Notes: generated from the sequence alone by a model not told the origin. DNA of 17,459 nucleotides from a bacterium (GCA_021839785.1 JAKCAB010000773.1:1-17459); one strand, 5' to 3'. Counted from the first letter of the stretch, positions 1 through 7,648 are shown. Program-made: numbers and translations.

Positions 1-774
1 GCCGGCGATCAGGTCCACGATGTCGCTCTGGATCCGGTTCGTGTCCTGGTATTCGTCCACCAGCACGAACTGGAACCGCCGCTGGTAACGCTCGCGCACC
101 TCGGCGTGGTCCCGGAGCAGCCGCAGCCAGAGCACCAGCAGGTCGTCGAAATCCATCACGTTGGTGGCACGCTTGCGCTCGGCGTAGCGGCGCTCCAAGT
201 CCTCGATCTGCGGCGTCAGTTGGCGGAAGTACCTGAACTGCCGCTCCAACACACGCGTCACCGGTTCCGAGGTGTTCACCGCGAGTGAAAAGATGTCGCA
301 CAACACGTCGGCCTTGGGAAAGCGCGTCGCCTTCACGTCGATTTCGGCCTCGCCCAGGCAGGCGCTCACCAGGCCCTTCGCGTCCTCGCGATCCAGGATC
401 GTGAAATCGCGCCGATAACCGAGCAGTTCCGCGTGGCGACGCAGAATGCGGTGGCCGATCGAGTGGAACGTGCCGCCCCAAAGCGCGGCCAGGTCCTGGC
501 CGAGCAGTTCGGCCACGCGACGCATCATTTCCCGGGCGGCCTTGTTGGTGAAGGTGAGGAGCAGGACGTTCTCCGGCGGAATGCCTTGTTCGAGCAAGAA
601 GGCGACGCGATAGACCAGCGTGCGGGTCTTGCCGGCGCCCGCCCCCGCAATGACCAGCGCTGGACCGGGCGGCGCGGTCACGGCGGCGTATTGCTGCGGA
701 TTCAATTCCGCGGCGTAGTCGATCTGGAGATCGACCTCGGACCGGAAGGGTTGCAACACATAGTCGCGCGACAC
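1..774 (-). CDS. uvrD: UvrD/PcrA/Rep-type DNA helicase, N-terminal part (runs off left edge)
   Basis: This is the first 258 codons of a superfamily 1A ATP-dependent 3'-5' DNA helicase of the UvrD/PcrA/Rep group, which unwinds DNA during repair and replication restart. Visible motifs in order are a Q-motif region (LNPQQYAAV), Walker A (AGAGAGKT, residues about 43-50), motif Ia (TFTNKAAREM), motif Ic (GTFHS) and the DEXQ Walker B box (VLVDEYQDTN) near the left edge. Domains 1A/1B are present; motifs III-VI and domain 2 lie outside, since full family members are about 650-750 residues. No ATG precedes the conserved region. I chose GTG at 774, which begins V-S-R-D-Y-V-L-Q; a TTG at 822 is the alternative, and an in-frame stop lies about 17 nt further upstream. 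Neither start has a clear Shine-Dalgarno. The sequence here does not separate UvrD from PcrA or Rep, so the symbol is nominal. Confidence 0.93.
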   Translation of the reverse strand, partial: MSRDYVLQPFRSEVDLQIDYAAELNPQQYAAVTAPPGPALVIAGAGAGKTRTLVYRVAFLLEQGIPPENVLLLTFTNKAAREMMRRVAELLGQDLAALWGGTFHSIGHRILRRHAELLGYRRDFTILDREDAKGLVSACLGEAEIDVKATRFPKADVLCDIFSLAVNTSEPVTRVLERQFRYFRQLTPQIEDLERRYAERKRATNVMDFDDLLVLWLRLLRDHAEVRERYQRRFQFVLVDEYQDTNRIQSDIVDLIAG

Positions 775-837
775 AGCTTCGATTGAAGCGTCGCGCGGCA
801 GCCTGGCCAGCGAAAAGGACAACCACCGCGCGCTGTT

Positions 838-972
838 TCAGCCACCGAGGCACGGAGGCACAGTGGGCGAATTGGGAACTCAGGAAAACAGGAAATCCCG
901 AAACCGAGTCGCCGGTTCCCGAGTTCCTGCCTTCCAAATTTTATCTCTGTGCCTCCGTGCCTCGGTGGCTGA
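838..972. repeat. Long perfect inverted repeat (hairpin / MITE-like element)
   Basis: The arms at 838-863 and 947-972 are perfect 26-bp reverse complements, built around the core CACCGAGGCACGGAGGCACA. The 83-nt interior also shows imperfect pairing, for example GGGAACTCAGGAA near 874 against TTCCCGAGTTCCTG near 916. The element fills most of the space between the helicase start and the secreted-protein gene. Similar gaggcacagaggcaca-type hairpins are, from general knowledge, common between genes in several high-GC environmental phyla. It could be a non-autonomous mobile element or an RNA-level hairpin. I see no target-site duplication and no coding content. Confidence 0.85.
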
Positions 973-1035
973 CACTTCAAATGTGCAGCCGGAAAAGGCG
1001 TTGAGCCGCCGGCATCGCTCGGCTACCGTGCCCGC

Positions 1036-1497
1036 ATGACTTGGCTGAAACGCCTTTGCTTTGCCACCCTGCTCGCGTGCCTGCTGCCGGCGGTGCACGC
1101 GGCGGCGGACAAGGTCATCAAGGTGCTCCCGCATTACCTTGACCTCCAGGGGCGGCACTCGCTTTCGCCCAGCCTGTTCGAGCGTGACGCCTACCAAGCG
1201 CTGCTGCGGAAGGACCCAAGCAAATGCGGCGGGCTGCGGTTCGACACTCAATGGAAGGCGCGCAAGGTGGCCGGTCGCACGCTCAAGCTGCGGCTCGAAC
1301 TGGTGACCACGGAGCACCCCAAAGCCACGCCGTTCGTCTTGGAACAGCCAGTGACGCCCAAGCGGTGGTTCAGTTCCTGGACCGGGCTGAAGCTGGATGC
1401 CGCGCAACTGAAAGCGGTCGGCGAGATCGTCGCCTGGCGGGTGTCCTTGCGGGACGGCGATCAGACCCTTTCCGAGCAGCACTCCTTCCTGTGGTGA
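1036..1497 (+). CDS. Small secreted hypothetical protein
   Basis: This 153-residue protein has a classic Sec signal peptide: basic start MTWLKR, a hydrophobic core rich in L, A, C and F to about residue 20, and a probable signal peptidase I site after AVHA-A. The mature part of about 130 residues is mixed polar and beta-prone (HYLDLQGRHSLSPSLFERDAY; LRFDTQWKARKVAGRTLKLR; KRWFSSWTGL). No catalytic motif or transmembrane helix is apparent. I do not recognise a named family. The alternating pattern would suit an immunoglobulin-like beta sandwich, but that is only inference. The ATG at 1036 is chosen because the signal peptide starts there; no strong Shine-Dalgarno precedes it. It is the only plus-strand gene in this part and converges on the permease gene, with the two stop codons about 50 nt apart. 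Confidence 0.8.
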   Translation: MTWLKRLCFATLLACLLPAVHAAADKVIKVLPHYLDLQGRHSLSPSLFERDAYQALLRKDPSKCGGLRFDTQWKARKVAGRTLKLRLELVTTEHPKATPFVLEQPVTPKRWFSSWTGLKLDAAQLKAVGEIVAWRVSLRDGDQTLSEQHSFLW

Positions 1498-1548
1498 GCA
1501 ACGGCGAGTGGCGAACTGAGCACGCCGCTCGTCGCCGCGCCGTTGCTC
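1496..1548. terminator. Bidirectional terminator-like hairpin between convergent genes
   Basis: Arms GAGCAACGGCG (1496-1506) and CGCCGTTGCTC (1538-1548) are perfect 11-bp reverse complements. They overlap the last bases of the plus-strand secreted-protein gene and the stop of the minus-strand permease gene. A second, inner stem can form (GAGTGGCG with CGCCGCTC). There is no T-tract, so intrinsic termination is inferred from position and stem strength only. Confidence 0.6.
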
Positions 1549-2854
1549 AGCCTTGAATTCCAGACGGCGCCGGATGCCGTTTCCAAACGTACCGGAACAT
1601 GATCACCCGCAGGGCCGCCGTGAACGGGATCGCCAGGATCGCGCCCAAAATGCCGCCCAGCAGCGTCGTGCCCACCATCATGGCCACGATGATCGACAGC
1701 GGATGCAGCCCCACGCGGTCGCCCATGATCTTGGGCTGAACGATGAAGCCTTCGACCAGTTGCACGACGGCGTAAACGCCGAGCGTCAGGAACAAGTGCA
1801 GCCAGTCGCCGAATTGCACCAGCGCGATCGTGAGCGCGGAGATGCAGACGATGGCCGCCCCCAGGTACGGGATCATGGTCAGCACCATCGCCACGGCCCC
1901 GATCAGGAAGCCGTACGGCAAGCCAATCGCCGTGAACCCGATCGCGTAGAGCGTGCCGTCGATCATGGAGACGAGCACCTGTCCGCGGAAAAACACGATC
2001 AGGTAGCCGTTGATCGAGCGCAGCACGAAAGCCAGTTCGTCCTTCAAATCCGAGCGGGCCAGCGGCAGGTAGTCCGTCCACTTGGACTCGATCCCGCGTT
2101 TCTCCAACAAAAAGTAGAAGGCGTAGATCGGCACGAGGAAGAAGCCCACCAGCAGGCCGAAGGACGACGCCACCTTGCCCACCTGCCCAAACACCCACGA
2201 CCCGACCTTCCGCACCACGCCGGGAATCCAACCGGTCGCGCTGGTCAGGAACTTCGGGTCCAGATCGAATCCCCACGTCTTGGCCAGATCCGCTAGGCTG
2301 CCCACGTTGTTCGTGCTTGGCCCTTCGACGGCTCCGACCTGGTTGGTGAGCGTGAGATCGAGGTTCGTTGAAGCCGCGCCGTTGGTGTTCTCGACCCAGT
2401 TTGGCAGCGCGTTCGTTGCCAGCGGCGTTGGCAGGTAACTCAGCACGCGGCGCACGAAGGCGGGCGGTTTATTGACCCAGCGCTCGATGCTGACCTCGGC
2501 ACGTTCCACGTAATCGGGCACCGCCCGCACCAACTGCCGCGTCTGCGCCACGATTTGCGGCACGACGTTGGCGATCACCCCGCCCACCAACGCCAACGCC
2601 AGCGCGAACACAAACACGATCGCCCGCGTCCGCGGAATGCGGCGCCGCTCCAGATAATCCACCACCGGATCGAGCAAGTAGGCAATGACCCCCGCGATCG
2701 CCAGCGGCCACAGCACCGGCGACATGATCGCCAGAACCCGGCCCACGCCCCACACCAACGCGACGATCAACGCGACCAAAGTCGCGACCGCCAGGCCGGT
2801 CAACGCGGACCAGATCAGTCGCGCCTGACGTTCGCTGGGTGGCGGAAAATTCAT
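1547..2854 (-). CDS. AI-2E family (PerM/YdiK-type) membrane permease
   Basis: This 435-residue polytopic membrane protein matches the AI-2E transporter family (UPF0118/PerM). Two N-terminal helices (residues about 12-65) are followed by another (78-97). A hydrophilic stretch rich in Asn and Thr follows (about 130-210), then a cluster of C-terminal helices. The family signature PKIMGDRVGLHPL lies between the last helices, as expected. Members have been linked to autoinducer-2 export in E. coli (TqsA) and to Na+/H+ antiport in other bacteria, so the substrate cannot be deduced here. The ATG at 2854 is 10 nt after the proC stop, suggesting translational coupling. A longer in-frame reading upstream would overlap proC and adds an unlikely Arg-rich leader. 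It is the last gene of a minus-strand series and ends in the convergent hairpin. Confidence 0.88.
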   Translation of the reverse strand: MNFPPPSERQARLIWSALTGLAVATLVALIVALVWGVGRVLAIMSPVLWPLAIAGVIAYLLDPVVDYLERRRIPRTRAIVFVFALALALVGGVIANVVPQIVAQTRQLVRAVPDYVERAEVSIERWVNKPPAFVRRVLSYLPTPLATNALPNWVENTNGAASTNLDLTLTNQVGAVEGPSTNNVGSLADLAKTWGFDLDPKFLTSATGWIPGVVRKVGSWVFGQVGKVASSFGLLVGFFLVPIYAFYFLLEKRGIESKWTDYLPLARSDLKDELAFVLRSINGYLIVFFRGQVLVSMIDGTLYAIGFTAIGLPYGFLIGAVAMVLTMIPYLGAAIVCISALTIALVQFGDWLHLFLTLGVYAVVQLVEGFIVQPKIMGDRVGLHPLSIIVAMMVGTTLLGGILGAILAIPFTAALRVIMFRYVWKRHPAPSGIQG

Positions 2855-2864
2855 GCGGCTGAAT

Positions 2865-3680
2865 TCAACCCTGGCCCAGCTTGCGCGCCTTGTCCGCCGC
2901 CGCGCGAACGGCATTCATCAAACCCGCGCGCACCCCGGCCTTTTCCAGTTCGTGCACGCCCTCGATGGTGGTCCCGCCGGGGCTGGTCACCATGTCCTTG
3001 AGCGCGCCCGGATGCAGGCCAGTGTCGAGCACCATTCGCGCCGCGCCCAGCAGCGTCTGCGCCGCGAGCTTCGTGGCCACGTCGCGCGGCAGACCCGCCG
3101 CCACGCCGCCGTCGCTCAGCGCCTCGATCATCAAATAGACGAACGCCGGGCCGCTGCCGCTGACGCCCGTTACCGCGTCGAGGAGCGGCTCCTTGACTTC
3201 GACCGCCAGCCCCACCGCCGCCAGTAGCTTTTGCGCCAACGTACCGTCCTCGGTCCGCGCCGCAGTTCCAAGCGAGAAGGCCGCCGCCCCCGCGCCCACC
3301 AAGGCCGGCGTGTTGGGCATGACGCGGATGACGCGCGTGCCGGCCGGCAAAGCCGCTTCGAGTCGGGCAAGCGGCACCCCGGCGGCGATGGAAATAACCA
3401 GGTGCCGCGCGCCAATCTCCGGTTTCAACGCGGTCAGCATTTCGACGACTTGGGCAGGCTTCACCGCCACGATCAGCACGTCGGCGGCGCGGGCGACCTC
3501 GGCATTGTCGATCACCGCGCGGGCGCCGGTTTCCTGGGCGAAAACCTGCCGCGCGCCGGCAGCAACGTCGCTGGCGATCAGCCGGTCGGCGGACACCAAT
3601 CCGGCGCGGACAAAGCCTTTGGCCAGTGCCGTGGCCATTTTGCCCGCGCCCAGGAAACCGACCGTGAATTCGCCTGACAT
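2865..3680 (-). CDS. proC: Pyrroline-5-carboxylate reductase
   Basis: This 271-residue enzyme reduces 1-pyrroline-5-carboxylate to L-proline with NAD(P)H, the last step of proline synthesis in the cytoplasm. The Rossmann nucleotide-binding start is VGFLGAGKMATAL (about residues 7-19). VIVAVKP-type and VIRVMPNTPALVGAG segments follow. The C-terminal dimerisation and substrate domain carries the signature TGVSGSGPAFVYL and the typical MVTSPGGTTIEG motif. Its length is normal for the family (about 260-280). The ATG at 3680 (MSGEF) places the Rossmann strand directly at the N-terminus. An open frame continues upstream, but that part covers the intergenic repeat and shows no homology pattern. The permease gene starts 10 nt downstream, so the two are probably co-transcribed. 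Confidence 0.96.
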   Translation of the reverse strand: MSGEFTVGFLGAGKMATALAKGFVRAGLVSADRLIASDVAAGARQVFAQETGARAVIDNAEVARAADVLIVAVKPAQVVEMLTALKPEIGARHLVISIAAGVPLARLEAALPAGTRVIRVMPNTPALVGAGAAAFSLGTAARTEDGTLAQKLLAAVGLAVEVKEPLLDAVTGVSGSGPAFVYLMIEALSDGGVAAGLPRDVATKLAAQTLLGAARMVLDTGLHPGALKDMVTSPGGTTIEGVHELEKAGVRAGLMNAVRAAADKARKLGQG

Positions 3681-3761
3681 GGCCGGGAAAGTAGCAGCGT
3701 CCGGTGCGGCGAGAAAGGGCAAAGCAAACCCGGCGTCCGTACAACCGGGTGGTTTGTCGTT

Positions 3762-3846
3762 GGAGCGCCGGCTTCCGGCCAGCTTGTGAAGCAAGTCATA
3801 CCCGAAGGCCAATTCAGGCGCAAAGCCGGCTGGAAGCCGGCGCTCC
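3762..3846. repeat. Intergenic inverted repeat upstream of proC
   Basis: Arms at 3762-3785 and 3823-3846 are 24-nt reverse complements with two mismatches, sharing the core GGAGCGCCGGCTTCC and its complement. The loop is 37 nt. The element sits in the 184-bp gap between the anchored hypothetical gene (stop at 3865) and proC (start 3680), on the transcript side upstream of proC. It could attenuate or terminate read-through or simply be a REP-like repeat. A smaller stem (ACCCGG/CCGGGT, about 3728-3750) lies beside it. Confidence 0.8.
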
Positions 3847-3864
3847 GAAATCCCGGTTTGCAGG

Positions 3865-5433
3865 TCATCGGCGACGCGAAGGATTCGGCGAAGCGTTCGC
3901 GGCTTCGATTTCGGCCTCGGTCGCCGGCTGCGGCCAGACAAAATCGCGGCCCTTGAGCATTGACCGCGACTCGCCTTCTTTGGGGCGCGGATCGCCGTCG
4001 TCGTCTTTGCCGTCCGCCCCCACCGAGTAGAGCAGGAATGTGCCATCGGGGTTGAGTCGGTACCGAAGCGGCTGGCCGTCCATCCAGTCTCGCGGCTCTG
4101 ACGCGAGAAACTCCGGCACCAAGGCGCTGAGCTTTGCCGGCCATTGGCCGTGCTTGAGCTGGTAGCGCTTGAGAGCGATAGCGGTCACGGCCATCTCGCA
4201 GTGGCAATCGACCACCGCAGCTCGCCTTGAATAAAGGTCCACCGCTGACAGCATCATCAGAGAAAGCCAGTGGCGCGCGCGCGCAAATCGCCCCATGCGT
4301 TCGAGGTCGGTTAGACGCGGCAAGTCGGTCGAGTCGTCTGGCGCCCCAGCCTCGTCGGGTTGGAACACGCTGGCATTGTGAAGCCGATCGGCCTCACGCG
4401 CGGTCCGGATTCGTTCCTGAAGAACCCGGTGATGGAAAAGCTGATCCTGCTCAGCCCAGGCAAACCGCCATATCTCCAAAAATACCGCCCAACGGAACTC
4501 GCTGCCTTTGTCCAGAATCGGCCGCAACCACTCGATAACTGGTCCCGTGGCGGGCTGTTGCTCCCCTCCCAACGGTGAGCCGAGGCCCGTCGGCCCGGAG
4601 AGCAGTTGGCGGAGTTCGCTGCTGCTGGCGTGCGGACCGGTGAAGTAATCCCCAGCCATCGCCCGTTCCATTTCGATCGCCCGGCTCATGTCCAGAAGGA
4701 AATGCGGTGCTGCCCAGGCGTCTTGTAGGGTTGCGAGTTGAGCATCCGACCAGCCATCGGCCTGCAAGGCTTGCCAAACCGCCCCAAGCGAGATTTCGGC
4801 AAGCGCCACCCGCACGAGTTGGCTGATGATCAGCGGTTCGTTTCGCTGAATGTCGGTGAGCCCGCGCAAGGCCAGCAAATCTTCCACCGCTTCGTCTTGC
4901 CCGTGTTCGTGCAGGGCGATGAGCATTCCCCGGCGCAACGTTCGAACGGAATTCTTGAGCGGGGCCAAGTACGGCAACAACTGGTTGAAACCGCTCGCAT
5001 AATCGAGTTGGACGACCCAGTCCCGGTTGGTCAGTTCCGCAGAAAACGCGGGGAGACGCTCGCGGGTGCCGGCGAAGCGATCGGTGAAGGATTTCCAGTC
5101 GTTCGTCGAGTCGTTGGCCCCCAGCCAGATTGCGAGTTTCCAGAGGACCGCCTGTTTTCCGGGCGGCAACCGCCCCGCCACCGCCGGCTCGTCGCTGCCC
5201 GAATCCACCACGAGCAGGGTCTGCAACTGCTGGGGCGTGACCACGCGCGCGTTCGCGTTCGTCGTCGGAGGCGCCAGTTCGGCCACGTTGAAATGCTCGC
5301 CTTGGGCCTCCATCGCGCGCTTCCACGCTTTCAACTCCAGGTGCCCGCGCACCTTTTCCTCCACCAAAAACGCCGCGACCACGCCGAGCAAAACGGCGCA
5401 GCCGATCAACGTGCGGCGAGTCTTGCGAGTCAT
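3865..5433 (-). CDS. Membrane-anchored hypothetical protein with pseudopilin-like C-terminus
   Basis: This 522-residue protein has one N-terminal membrane helix (residues about 8-25, after MTRKTRRT), then a large, mostly helical soluble region that should lie outside the cytoplasm. The last 100 residues contain a recognisable arrangement: YQLKHGQWPAKLSALVPEFL, then DWMDGQPLRYRLNPDGTFLL, then YSVGADGKDDDGD. This resembles the C-terminal pattern of type II secretion pseudopilins (GspG-like: HG.YP..L..L, pattern G.PL.Y, YS.G.DG..DDGD). Large anchored proteins ending in this pattern are familiar from Planctomycetes and Verrucomicrobia but have no assigned function. No enzyme motif was seen. The glycosylase gene ends 32 nt upstream on the same strand, so the two may share a transcript. 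The ATG at 5433 precedes the basic-hydrophobic anchor. Confidence 0.78.
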   Translation of the reverse strand: MTRKTRRTLIGCAVLLGVVAAFLVEEKVRGHLELKAWKRAMEAQGEHFNVAELAPPTTNANARVVTPQQLQTLLVVDSGSDEPAVAGRLPPGKQAVLWKLAIWLGANDSTNDWKSFTDRFAGTRERLPAFSAELTNRDWVVQLDYASGFNQLLPYLAPLKNSVRTLRRGMLIALHEHGQDEAVEDLLALRGLTDIQRNEPLIISQLVRVALAEISLGAVWQALQADGWSDAQLATLQDAWAAPHFLLDMSRAIEMERAMAGDYFTGPHASSSELRQLLSGPTGLGSPLGGEQQPATGPVIEWLRPILDKGSEFRWAVFLEIWRFAWAEQDQLFHHRVLQERIRTAREADRLHNASVFQPDEAGAPDDSTDLPRLTDLERMGRFARARHWLSLMMLSAVDLYSRRAAVVDCHCEMAVTAIALKRYQLKHGQWPAKLSALVPEFLASEPRDWMDGQPLRYRLNPDGTFLLYSVGADGKDDDGDPRPKEGESRSMLKGRDFVWPQPATEAEIEAANASPNPSRRR

Positions 5434-5465
5434 GCTTCAATATGGATAGCGCGGGCTGGCATTCG

Positions 5466-6416
5466 TCACGCCTTCAAGAAATAGCCGCGTTGCTTTGCGC
5501 TGATCGGCAGGTCGAGGCGTTCCATCACCGCGAGCATGTCCTCCCAGACCTTCCGCTTCTCCGCCAGCGACTGGTTGCGCAGCAGGTACGCCGGATGGTA
5601 GGTGGGCATCACCGGCGTGTCGCGGAAGGTCAGCCAGCGCCCGCGCAAGCGCGTGATGCCTTCCGATTTACCGAACAGTCCTTCGATGGCGGTCGCGCCC
5701 AAGGCCACGATCACCCGCGGCTGGATGAGGTCGATTTGTTCCAGCAAGTACGGCAGGCAGGTCGCCATCTCGCTGGGCGTCGGCTTGCGGTTGCCGCTCG
5801 ACTGGCCGGGCGTGTCGGGCCGGCATTTCAAAATGTTCGCGATGTACACGCGGTCGCGATCCAGGCCCATCGTTTGGATGATCTTGGTCAGCAACTGCCC
5901 GGCCTTGCCGACGAAAGGTTCGCCCTGAATGTCTTCGTCCGCTCCCGGCGCCTCGCCCACGAACATCAGCGGCGAATGGATGTCGCCCACGCCGAACACC
6001 ACGTTTTTGCGCGCGACCGCGAGGTGCTCGCATTTCCGGCAGGCCCGGGCGCACTGGCGCAAGCCGGCCATAGCCGCCTCCTTTTCTTCGCGGGTGAAGT
6101 GCTTCTTGGGACGGGCGGTCGCCAGCGACGGCTGGGCTACGGCAGGTTGGGTCTTCTTTGACATAGGTGCGGCAACGGGCGGCGAATTAGGCGCTTGGAT
6201 CGGTGCAATCGACGGCGGTGTCGGCGGCGGCGCCGCAACGGACGGACGCTGCAAGAACCCCGCGCTCGCCGGGCGCGCTGCCGGCGTCCGGGCCGGCTGG
6301 CCCAACTCGGCGAGCAACTGCGGCGTGACCGCGACGTACTTCACGCCGTGCTCACGCAGTTCTTCCAGGTGGCGGATCGTGGCGTCCAGCAATTCGTCAA
6401 ACGGCCGGTTCGGCAT
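5466..6416 (-). CDS. Family 4 (Fe-S) uracil-DNA glycosylase with N-terminal extension
   Basis: This 316-residue protein removes uracil from DNA as the first step of base excision repair. Family 4 features are clear: motif A GEAPGADEDIQGEPFVGKAG (residues 154-173), NILKCRP (194-200) and the histidine motif MPTYHPAYLL (270-279). Four cysteines (C126, C129, C198, C220) fit the [4Fe-4S] ligands of this family. The core is about 200 residues; the first 110 are extra. They consist of a helical segment (HLEELREHGVKYVAVTPQLL) and a Pro/Ala-rich linker. About six residues are inserted between C198 and the NRKPTP motif (DTPGQSSG). The ATG at 6416 is preferred. An in-frame start near 6572 would add an unstructured, Cys/Arg-rich leader covering the palindromic control region. 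It is divergent from the serine acetyltransferase gene and heads the minus-strand series down to the permease. Confidence 0.93.
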   Translation of the reverse strand: MPNRPFDELLDATIRHLEELREHGVKYVAVTPQLLAELGQPARTPAARPASAGFLQRPSVAAPPPTPPSIAPIQAPNSPPVAAPMSKKTQPAVAQPSLATARPKKHFTREEKEAAMAGLRQCARACRKCEHLAVARKNVVFGVGDIHSPLMFVGEAPGADEDIQGEPFVGKAGQLLTKIIQTMGLDRDRVYIANILKCRPDTPGQSSGNRKPTPSEMATCLPYLLEQIDLIQPRVIVALGATAIEGLFGKSEGITRLRGRWLTFRDTPVMPTYHPAYLLRNQSLAEKRKVWEDMLAVMERLDLPISAKQRGYFLKA

Positions 6417-6541
6417 GGCGGCGATCGTATGCGCCATCCGAAACGGCGCACTCAAAAAACCCAAGTCGGGGCAGCGGCGGGTGCGTCTCCATTCCGGGTG
6501 GAATACGGTTGCGCGCCAGGCGTCACGACTGGACAAGTTTA

Positions 6542-6557
6542 TGTTGCATATGCAACA
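6542..6557. promoter_or_regulatory. Perfect 16-bp palindrome in divergent control region (candidate operator)
   Basis: TGTTGCATATGCAACA is identical to its reverse complement. It lies between the divergent starts of the glycosylase (6416) and the serine acetyltransferase (6701), in an AT-richer patch of an otherwise GC-rich sequence. A longer, weaker symmetry surrounds it (ACAAGTTT on one side, ACGGTTGT on the other). Size and symmetry fit a dimeric repressor or activator site. No convincing -35/-10 pair could be fixed beside it, so the regulator and the controlled gene are unknown. Confidence 0.5.
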
Positions 6558-6700
6558 AACGGTTGTCGCCACCGCGAGCGAGACCCCGGGCGTTTGCCGC
6601 CCCCCTTTGCCGATCAGCCAATCACCGGGCTGCGCCGGGCGAAGAAGCGCCTCTCGCCCGCTTTCTTGCCTTCGGCGGCGCGAGGTCCAATAGTGCGCGC

Positions 6701-7603
6701 GTGAACGTCACGGTTCGCCGGCTCACCGAACAACTCCTCGCGTCGTACGCCCAGGTAGGTGGCATCAACCACCTGGACGGCAAGAATCTGCCGTCCAAGC
6801 GGGTCATCTGCGGGCTCACGGCGGACCTTTTGCGGCTGTTGTTTCCCGGCTTTTTCGACGAGCGCGTGGTGCATTCCTCCCGCATCCGCGCGCAAACCGA
6901 CCGGTTGCTGGACTCGGTTCGCGTACGCCTGCAGACCGAGATTTTGAAGAGCCTCGTCTATGCGAGTGCCGCCGCCGGCAACGTTCCGGCGCTGCGCCGG
7001 CAGGCGCGCGACTTGACGCTCGATTTCCTGGCCAGCCTCCCCACGGTGCGCGAAGTGCTGAGCACGGACGTCGAGGCCGCCTTCAACGGCGATCCGGCCG
7101 CGCTGAGTCAGGACGAAGTGATTGTGGCCTACCCGTGCGTCGAAGCCATCGCCGTTCAACGGCTCGCGCACTTGCTTTACCGCCACGAGGTGGTGTTGAT
7201 ACCCCGCATCATGACCGAGTGGGCGCACACGCGCACCGGCATGGACATTCACCCCGGCGCCCAGATCGGCACCCACTTTTTTGTCGATCACGGCACGGGG
7301 ACGGTGATCGGGGAGACCGCGCAGATCGGCAACCACGTCAAAATGTACCAAGGCGTCGGTCTGGTGGGGCGGTCGCTCTCCGCCGGCCAGGCGTTGCGCG
7401 GGCAGAAACGGCATCCCACAGTCGAAGATCGCGTCACGATTTACGCCGGCGCCACGATCTTAGGCGGCGACACCTTGGTGGGCGCGGGGAGCACCATTGG
7501 CGCGAACGTGTTTCTCACCCACAGCGTGCCGGCCAACTCGCTGGTGGTGGCTGAAGACGTGAAGGTGAAAGTGCTGCCCAAGCCGCCGCGCAAACCGGCT
7601 TGA
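6701..7603 (+). CDS. cysE: Serine O-acetyltransferase (EpsC type)
   Basis: This 300-residue enzyme transfers acetyl from acetyl-CoA to L-serine, giving O-acetylserine for cysteine synthesis. An N-terminal helical domain (residues 1-165) precedes the left-handed beta-helix. The beta-helix carries the family hallmarks IPRIMTEWAHTRTGMDIHPGA (168-187 onward), FFVDHGTGTVIGET (193-206, catalytic His197) and hexapeptide repeats (IGNHVKMYQGV; VTIYAGATILGG; VGAGSTIGANVFL). The long N-terminal domain matches the EpsC/plant-like subgroup rather than short CysE. No ATG is suitable. The GTG at 6701 (V-N-V-T-V-R-R-L) begins the conserved helical part, and an open leader upstream looks non-coding. It is monocistronic on the plus strand; the insertion sequence remnant starts about 50-75 nt after its stop. 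Confidence 0.93.
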   Translation: MNVTVRRLTEQLLASYAQVGGINHLDGKNLPSKRVICGLTADLLRLLFPGFFDERVVHSSRIRAQTDRLLDSVRVRLQTEILKSLVYASAAAGNVPALRRQARDLTLDFLASLPTVREVLSTDVEAAFNGDPAALSQDEVIVAYPCVEAIAVQRLAHLLYRHEVVLIPRIMTEWAHTRTGMDIHPGAQIGTHFFVDHGTGTVIGETAQIGNHVKMYQGVGLVGRSLSAGQALRGQKRHPTVEDRVTIYAGATILGGDTLVGAGSTIGANVFLTHSVPANSLVVAEDVKVKVLPKPPRKPA

Positions 7604-7648
7604 GCGCGGCAAGGCAGCCAGCCAGTTTCACGGACTAAGGGGTGGCGC

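Noticed and set aside
1547..2854. Evidence for autoinducer-2 quorum sensing
   Set aside because: The family name is historical and members transport other substrates; no luxS or lsr genes are present in the window.
2851..3744. Alternative minus-strand frame overlapping proC
   Set aside because: Its translation is Arg/Gly-rich without motifs, whereas the proC frame has all family signatures.
6542..6557. LexA box for the glycosylase gene
   Set aside because: The palindrome has TGTT/AACA edges, but spacing and centre do not match a LexA motif I can name confidently, so it is kept as a generic operator candidate.
6509..6700. Upstream extension of the serine acetyltransferase frame
   Set aside because: The added residues are Arg/Pro/Ala-rich, contain the palindromic control region and precede the conserved domain, so GTG 6701 is preferred.
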